DNA from: JAVBMJ01 sp031552535
GTDB lineage: Bacteria; Bacteroidota; Bacteroidia; Bacteroidales; Rikenellaceae
Direction of reading: 5' to 3'
Length of the DNA stretch: 28,617 nt
Assembly: GCA_031552535.1 (NCBI GenBank)
Contig: JAVBMJ010000028.1
Coordinates: 1 to 28,617 of the forward strand
Shown piece after piece: positions 24,195 through 28,617 of this stretch. Within the stretch, counting starts at the first letter, position 1. The number at the start of each line of letters is the position of its first letter. Under the pieces are notes generated by a model. That model saw only the letters and a list, made by a program, of their open reading frames with translations, was not told the DNA's origin and searched no databases. The position numbers and the translations under genes are program-made.

Positions 24195-25100
24195 TTACAA
24201 TTTTTCGGCGGCACGCAACCTGGCACTGCGTGCACGCGGATTACGCTCCACTTCCTCCTCTCCGGGAGAGACTGCCTTGCGTGTAACCACAGTGAAAGGC
24301 GATACGCTACGCCCATAAAAATCGCGGGTATCTTCTCCTGTGAAGTTACCGCTACGCATAAAATTCTTCACCATGCGGTCTTCGAGCGAATGGTAGGATA
24401 TCACCACGAGACGTCCTCCGGGCTTAAGCACTTTAAGGCTCTGCTCAAGGGCCATCTCCAGGGCCTCCATCTCGCGGTTGACCTCGATGCGCAAACCCTG
24501 GAAAAGTTTCGACAGGAACTTAGTCTCTTCACGGGCCGGCGTGCAGGGCTTTACAGCCTCGACGAGCTGCCCTATCGTGGTCAATGGAGCCTGCCGCCTG
24601 GCACGTTCAACGCAATTGGCCACCTTATAGGGCGTAGTCAATTCGCTCCACTGGCCGAAAATACGCGTCAATTCATCGACCTGATACCCATTCACTATAT
24701 CTGCCGCCGAAACCTTGGCCGACGGATTCATGCGCATATCCAAGGGTCCGTCGAAACGGAATGAGAAACCGCGCTCACCGGTATCGAAATGGTGCGACGA
24801 GACCCCCAGGTCGGCCAGCACCCCGTCGACTTCTCCCGCACCGTGCGTACGTAACCATCCGCGCATGAAGCGAAAATTACTGTGTAACAATGTAAATCTC
24901 TTATCCCCCTGCGGAATGTTGGCTTTGGCGTCGGCGTCCTGGTCGAAAGCGAAAAGCCTTCCGCGGCCCGACAGTTTTGAGAGTATGGCACGCGAATGCC
25001 CGCCGCCGCCGAAAGTAAGGTCGACGTAGGTTCCCGCAGGATTAATGTTCAACAAATCAACAGATTCGTCCAACAAGACAGGGGTATGGTAGCTGCTCAT
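24195..25100 (-). CDS. rsmH: 16S rRNA m4C1402 methyltransferase
   Basis: Methylates N4 of C1402 in 16S rRNA with S-adenosylmethionine, tuning the ribosomal P site. The 301-residue protein begins SSYHTPVLLDESVDLL, the family's hallmark N-terminus. The SAM loop is VDLTFGGGGHSRAIL near 26-40, AFDQDADA at 51-58 contacts the ribose, and DLGVSSHHFDTGERGFSF and GRLVVISYHSLEDRMVK complete the core. The C-terminal NPRARSARLRAAEKL is typical. The frame could start at an ATG 36 nt upstream (25136), but the one at 25100 gives the usual N-terminus. As in other dcw clusters it is followed by ftsL (6 bp away). mraZ, which usually precedes it, is missing. Confidence 0.96.
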   Translation of the reverse strand: MSSYHTPVLLDESVDLLNINPAGTYVDLTFGGGGHSRAILSKLSGRGRLFAFDQDADAKANIPQGDKRFTLLHSNFRFMRGWLRTHGAGEVDGVLADLGVSSHHFDTGERGFSFRFDGPLDMRMNPSAKVSAADIVNGYQVDELTRIFGQWSELTTPYKVANCVERARRQAPLTTIGQLVEAVKPCTPAREETKFLSKLFQGLRIEVNREMEALEMALEQSLKVLKPGGRLVVISYHSLEDRMVKNFMRSGNFTGEDTRDFYGRSVSPFTVVTRKAVSPGEEEVERNPRARSARLRAAEKL

Positions 25101-25165
25101 GCGTGGTTTGCCATTTCGGTCGTAAAGGTATAGCATTTGCCTTCATCCGCCAATACCCCCGCCGA

Positions 25166-25173
25166 CAAATTTA
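25166..25173 (-). promoter_or_regulatory. Promoter -7 box for the rsmH-ftsL-ftsI-murE block
   Basis: On the minus strand TAAATTTG matches TAnnTTTG, 65 nt before the rsmH ATG at 25100. The -33 region falls in the large hairpin at 25185-25230, and no TTTG is evident there. The hairpin overlapping the promoter could influence its use. Confidence 0.45.
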
Positions 25174-25184
25174 GAAACTGTTTC

Positions 25185-25230
25185 TTAGAGTCTGTCAGGT
25201 TTTCCCACAGGAAAACCTGACAGACTCTAA
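25185..25230. repeat. Perfect 21-bp-arm hairpin before rsmH
   Basis: Arms 25185-25205 and 25210-25230 are exact reverse complements with a 4-nt loop (CACA). The left arm begins TTAGAGTCTGTCAGG and is preceded by TTAGAAACTGTTTC, which resembles two MITE ends joined. The 17-bp core GTTTCTTAGAGTCTGTC recurs exactly at 28474-28490. It separates the esterase gene from the dcw block. Confidence 0.85.
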
Positions 25231-25292
25231 TGGCAGCAACCATTCATACCCGATATTGCGTCTCAAAAGGCAAGCCCGGTACCGTAAAACGG

Positions 25293-26717
25293 CTATTTCC
25301 TATCTTCCCAGTCGTCGGTCCGGAACGACGAAGCCGGAATCCCGAACGAGTCGAACAGCGACGCTTCGGCATAATTATGGAAAGCGTAGCGCACTGCGAC
25401 CGGCGCAGTCACATTTTCGCTCCATACAGCCAGGCGTCCGTCTTTGGGGTTGACCACGGCATGTGCCTTATGGAATACGCGGTCCGCTCCGGCGATCTCG
25501 AATCCGGCCAATTCCCTCGATATCGGCGAAACACCCTCGGGTGCGTTGTCGAATGTGAGCAGTGCACGCTCTTTTTTCACCTCCATTGTCTTGTAAACAG
25601 GACCCGAACAATTGAACCCGGTCACACCGTAGGTTTTCGCAAGTGCCCAATAGGCCAGCCTCTCCCCGACTACCGCCTTTTTCGGCGGGTGTATACAAGT
25701 CCGGTCGCCCGCATCGAGCGTGGTGGCCATACCGCTACCCGGGATATCCTTCATTCCCATCAATTGTGCTTCACGGATCAAAGCCATCGACGTGCCGTCG
25801 GCATCGTTGCTCTGGTAAGGGGCTATCTGCACATAATAGAACGGGAAGTCGCTCTGGCCCCATTGCCGGCGCAGGCTGCCGACAAAAGCCGCCATCATCC
25901 TGCGGTAGAGCGCCGCATCGCTATTCGACTCGCCCTGATACCACAGCATTCCCCGTATAGTGTAATTTGTAAGCGGAGCCATCATAGCGTTAAATATAAC
26001 ACAAGGCGTCTTGGGAGCCGCCGCCACGCGGGTCGTATCATCGAGGAATCTGAGGTCGACCTCCGTAAAGGCGCCCAATGTCTGGCGGTCCATCCACGCC
26101 TCTACCTTCGAGCCGCCCCATGCCGAGACGATGATGCCTACCGGGACACCGAGGGCTTCCTGCACATAACGGGCAAAGAAATATGCCGTGGCGCTCGTGC
26201 GGGCCACCGAGGAAGGCGTATTGGTGTTCCACTCCGCCGTGCAGTCGTCCACAGGTGTTTTACTGTAGGCCGTCTTAATGGTGCACATCCTCACTGGAAG
26301 CGACGGCTTGGCCTTGATGATCGCATCGAGCGACCCTTCGACCGGCTGGCGGTCGAAGCCCCTTACGGGCATAGCCATATTCGACTGTCCCGAGCACAAC
26401 CATACCTCACCTATAAGTATATCCCCTATCGTAACAGGCTCCCCGTCGCTTATCACGATGCTGTATGGCCCTCCGGCACGCGGTGTCTCCACCGTGGCGA
26501 TCCATTTACCGTCGCGGCCAGCAGTAGCGGTATAGACCTTTTTATCCCACGACGGGGCGACAGTTACTTTTTTACCTTCGGCGGCCCACCCCCAAAGGTT
26601 CACCTTCGTTTCGCGCTGCAACACCATGTGGTCGCCAAGCACCGCGGGAAGTTTCACCCTGGCCTGCGCATGGAAAGCGACAAAGGCCACACAAAGTAAT
26701 AAACCCAGTTTTCTCAT
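25293..26717 (-). CDS. Secreted SGNH-type sialate O-acetylesterase
   Basis: Predicted to remove O-acetyl groups from sialic acids (or related acetylated sugars) outside the cytoplasm. The 474-residue protein has a signal peptide at 1-19 (cut near AQA). The esterase nucleophile is S112 in LCSGQSNMAMP; GMLWYQGESN at 256-265 is the second SGNH block; and D338 with H343 in DRTCIHPPKK completes the expected catalytic set. The length is usual for the single-domain form. The gene starts 10 bp after the murA stop and is probably co-transcribed with it, an odd pairing of a housekeeping wall gene with a glycan-foraging gene. Substrate specificity (sialate versus xylan or other acetyl esters) cannot be fixed from sequence. 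Confidence 0.9.
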   Translation of the reverse strand: MRKLGLLLCVAFVAFHAQARVKLPAVLGDHMVLQRETKVNLWGWAAEGKKVTVAPSWDKKVYTATAGRDGKWIATVETPRAGGPYSIVISDGEPVTIGDILIGEVWLCSGQSNMAMPVRGFDRQPVEGSLDAIIKAKPSLPVRMCTIKTAYSKTPVDDCTAEWNTNTPSSVARTSATAYFFARYVQEALGVPVGIIVSAWGGSKVEAWMDRQTLGAFTEVDLRFLDDTTRVAAAPKTPCVIFNAMMAPLTNYTIRGMLWYQGESNSDAALYRRMMAAFVGSLRRQWGQSDFPFYYVQIAPYQSNDADGTSMALIREAQLMGMKDIPGSGMATTLDAGDRTCIHPPKKAVVGERLAYWALAKTYGVTGFNCSGPVYKTMEVKKERALLTFDNAPEGVSPISRELAGFEIAGADRVFHKAHAVVNPKDGRLAVWSENVTAPVAVRYAFHNYAEASLFDSFGIPASSFRTDDWEDRK

Positions 26718-26727
26718 GGCCGGAAAG

Positions 26728-28044
26728 TTAACACGGGTCGGTGCGCACTATTTTGGCCCCTATCGCATTGAGGCGCTTGTCTATGTCCTGGTATCCGCGG
26801 TCGATCTGTTCCACGTTCTGAATCACGCTTTTACCCTCGGCCGAGAGTGCCGCTATCAACAACGCCACCCCGGCACGGATATCGGGCGAGGTCATGCGCG
26901 TGGCCCTGAGGCGCACATTGTGGTCGTGCCCTATCACCGTGGCGCGGTGCGGGTCGCACAGGATTATCTGCGCACCCATGTCGATGAGTTTGTCGACGAA
27001 GAAAAGACGGCTTTCAAACATCTTCTGGTGTATCAACACGGCTCCTTTGGCCTGGGTGGCCACTACGAGGAACACCGACAGCAGATCGGGAGTGAGTCCG
27101 GGCCACGGAGCGTCGGCGATCGTCATGATCGAGCCATCCATAAAACTCTCTATCTCGTAGTTCTCCTGCCGCGGGACGAAAATATCGTCGCCGCGCTGCT
27201 CAAGCCTGATCCCCATGCGCTTGAACTGCGCCGGGATGATTCCCAGATTCTCATACGACACGTTTTTAATCGTGATCTCCGAGCGGGTCATAGCCGCCAG
27301 GCCTATAAACGATCCCACTTCTATCATGTCGGGCAAAAGCGTGTGATCCGTGCCTTGCAACTCGTCGACACCCTCTATAGTAAGCAGGTTGGAACGAATA
27401 CCCGAGATCCGCGCACCCATACGGTTTAACATCTTGCAAAGTTGCTGCACGTAAGGTTCGCAGGCTGCGTTGTATATTTCGGTTGTGCCTTTTGCCAACA
27501 CCGCCGCCATTATTATATTTGCCGTTCCGGTGACCGACGCCTCGTCGAGCAGCATTGCCGCTCCTTCCAGGCGCCGTTCGCGCTCGATGGTGTAGAAATT
27601 CTCCCCCGCGTCGTAATTGCGCGTTGCCCCGAGGGCCTGAAACCCGATTATATGGGTATCGAGCCTGCGCCGCCCTATCTTGTCACCGCCCGGCTTGGGC
27701 ATATACACTGTTTCGAAACGGGTAAGCAACGGCCCTACAATCATGATCGATCCCCGTAGCCGCGCCACCCTCCTGCGGTAGTCATCGCTGCACAGATAAT
27801 CAGCGCTGATGTCAGCCGCCCTGAACGAATAGGTGCCGCCGCCCTGGTTCTCCACCTCGACTCCCATTGCCTCCAGAAGCTCGATGAGTTGCAATACGTC
27901 TACGATGGCCGGAATGTTGTGCACCGTGACTTTTTCGCGTGTCATCAGCGTCGCGCATATGATCTGGAGCGCTTCATTTTTCGCCCCTTGCGGAGTAATC
28001 TCGCCGCTCAGGCGGCATCCCCCGGTCACTTCAAAAGTAGCCAT
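26728..28044 (-). CDS. murA: UDP-N-acetylglucosamine 1-carboxyvinyltransferase (Asp variant)
   Basis: Catalyses the first committed step of peptidoglycan synthesis: transfer of enolpyruvate from PEP to UDP-GlcNAc. The 438-residue protein has the expected fold signatures: K22 in GAKNEAL, RLRGSIMIVGPLL near 96-107, and GVALLIAAL near the end. The loop that normally carries the PEP-binding Cys (C115 in E. coli) reads PKPGGDKIGRRRLDTHI, with D121 in place of Cys. Asp at this site is known in other bacteria and makes MurA insensitive to fosfomycin. The frame extends upstream only to a TTG at 28050, so the ATG at 28044 is used. It leads the minus-strand block; no TAnnTTTG box was found in its 5' spacer. 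Confidence 0.96.
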   Translation of the reverse strand: MATFEVTGGCRLSGEITPQGAKNEALQIICATLMTREKVTVHNIPAIVDVLQLIELLEAMGVEVENQGGGTYSFRAADISADYLCSDDYRRRVARLRGSIMIVGPLLTRFETVYMPKPGGDKIGRRRLDTHIIGFQALGATRNYDAGENFYTIERERRLEGAAMLLDEASVTGTANIIMAAVLAKGTTEIYNAACEPYVQQLCKMLNRMGARISGIRSNLLTIEGVDELQGTDHTLLPDMIEVGSFIGLAAMTRSEITIKNVSYENLGIIPAQFKRMGIRLEQRGDDIFVPRQENYEIESFMDGSIMTIADAPWPGLTPDLLSVFLVVATQAKGAVLIHQKMFESRLFFVDKLIDMGAQIILCDPHRATVIGHDHNVRLRATRMTSPDIRAGVALLIAALSAEGKSVIQNVEQIDRGYQDIDKRLNAIGAKIVRTDPC

Positions 28045-28234
28045 ATTCAATTAGTTGAATCATTATCAGGAAGTTACTTGCAAAACAAGATGATACTATC
28101 TCTAAATCCACCTCTAAAGTAATAAAAATATCCGGGCGGACAGATGCAAAGTGTCTTTAAAATAATGGATAAGAATTATTGTCATCCTATTTCGAGTCTG
28201 TTCTGGATTGGATTTGCCGTGTTTGTGAACGGGC

Positions 28235-28401
28235 TTAGAAACTGTTTAAGAATATTACCGAAGTTATTTTACATCTGTTTGTCGATGATTTTTTGTGGAG
28301 GAATGAGGCGAATAGCGGCTCATATTTAACGAATCACACCGCGAAAAAGCGCGGAAAAGAGAATAAAAAAACGAGATTAATAAATTCAAAACAGCTTCTT
28401 A
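28235..28401 (+). mobile_element. MITE-like element, copy 2
   Basis: A 161-bp non-coding element (28238-28398) with inverted ends GAAACTGTTTAAGAATATTA and, reverse-complemented at the right, GAAGCTGTTTTGAATTTATT. TTA flanks both sides as a probable target duplication. It aligns end to end with the reverse complement of 13185-13335; the right half, including CGAGATTAATAAATTC and AACGAATCACACCGCG, is almost identical. Confidence 0.75.
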
Positions 28402-28453
28402 GCATGTATATAAAGATTCTGTCTGATTTTCCTGTGGAAAAACCTAAAATACC

Positions 28454-28506
28454 TTCCATAGGAAATTTAAACAGTTTCTTAGAGTCTGTCTAAATTTCCT
28501 ATGGAA
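28454..28506. repeat. Perfect 16-bp inverted repeat sharing a core with 25185-25230
   Basis: TTCCATAGGAAATTTA (28454-28469) and TAAATTTCCTATGGAA (28491-28506) are exact complements around a 21-nt loop that contains GTTTCTTAGAGTCTGTC, the same 17 bases found in the hairpin before rsmH. The stem sequence differs between the two sites but pairing is kept. Confidence 0.8.
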
Positions 28507-28539
28507 AGTATTATAAGTTCTTCCGGGCCGCTTTCCAGC

Positions 28540-28586
28540 GTGAAAATCTCGTTACATAGGGCACCGCTATGCGCCTTGATTTTCAC
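28540..28586. repeat. Interrupted palindrome near the right edge
   Basis: GTGAAAATC (28540-28548) and GATTTTCAC (28578-28586) are exact complements, with CATAG and CTATG (28555-28571) forming a second pair inside. No T tract or gene is adjacent within the window. Confidence 0.55.
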
Positions 28587-28617
28587 ACAGAAATCGTCAC
28601 CGGAATATCATTAAATC

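Larger units (their letters stand above)
28045..28617. other. 573-bp repeat-rich spacer at the right edge
   Basis: No gene is supported; the short open frames at 28144-28329 and 28293-28493 run through repeats. It holds MITE-like copy 2 (28235-28401), a small hairpin TTTTCC-TGT-GGAAAA (28427-28441), a perfect 16-bp inverted repeat (28454-28506), and an interrupted palindrome (28540-28586). The murA leader (28045-28130) shows no clear promoter box. Confidence 0.6.

Noticed and set aside
25101..25136. Upstream ATG for rsmH adding 12 residues
   Set aside because: RsmH proteins normally start directly before the YHxPVLL motif; the ATG at 25100 fits better.
25230..26699. 489-codon plus-strand open frame opposite the esterase gene
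   Set aside because: Antisense shadow; Arg/His-rich, no domain, and the minus-strand gene has a signal peptide and catalytic motifs.
28293..28493. Short plus-strand frames in the right-edge spacer
   Set aside because: They run through MITE copy 2 and the palindromes and encode nothing recognisable.
28235..28506. Possible CRISPR-like repeats
   Set aside because: The repeats are palindromic, unequally spaced and diverged, without uniform spacers or cas genes.

Overview
The window looks like chromosomal DNA of a moderately GC-rich member of the Bacteroidales, most likely close to Alistipes (Rikenellaceae). The reasons are several promoter-like TAnnTTTG boxes instead of a sigma-70 -10 element, a Bacteroidetes-type FtsL, a MurA with Asp at the usual catalytic Cys position, a WG-repeat/caspase protein, an OlsB/GlsB-like acyltransferase, and weak Shine-Dalgarno sequences. 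The genus is an inference. I saw no rRNA, tRNA, CRISPR array or transposase gene.

Left part (about 0.25-3.4 kb, minus strand): a secreted WG-repeat protein with a C-terminal caspase-like (C14) domain, then a small FMN split-barrel protein. From 3.5 to 15.2 kb genes run on the plus strand: metG, fucO, ilvE, an OlsB/GlsB-like N-acyltransferase, folE, a PurF paralogue whose glutaminase site looks degenerate, an M23 peptidase, and a lipoprotein that fuses a peptide deformylase domain to a VanX-type D-Ala-D-Ala dipeptidase, followed 2 nt later by a small TSCPD-domain protein.

At about 15.25 kb a two-way terminator separates convergent blocks. Everything to its right is on the minus strand. Read in transcription order it is murA, a sialate O-acetylesterase, rsmH, ftsL, ftsI (with PASTA), murE, a polysaccharide flippase, a GT-B glycosyltransferase and a membrane GT2. 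This is the first part of a division/cell-wall (dcw) cluster. After murE the usual mraY-murD-ftsW-murG-murC genes are replaced by a flippase and glycosyltransferases, so peptidoglycan synthesis genes sit beside genes for a surface polysaccharide.

The spacers are unusually rich in structure. Two full-length copies of a roughly 150-160 bp MITE-like element lie in opposite orientation at 13.2 and 28.3 kb, each with inverted ends and an apparent 3-bp TWA target duplication. A 250-bp nested inverted repeat, containing a perfect 30-bp pair of arms, fills the gap between the two glycosyltransferases. A perfect 21-bp-arm hairpin precedes rsmH and shares its core with a differently sequenced but still perfectly paired hairpin at 28.5 kb. 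The most notable protein observations are the deformylase-VanX lipoprotein, the PurF paralogue, and an FtsL with a roughly 200-residue hydrophilic N-terminal extension.
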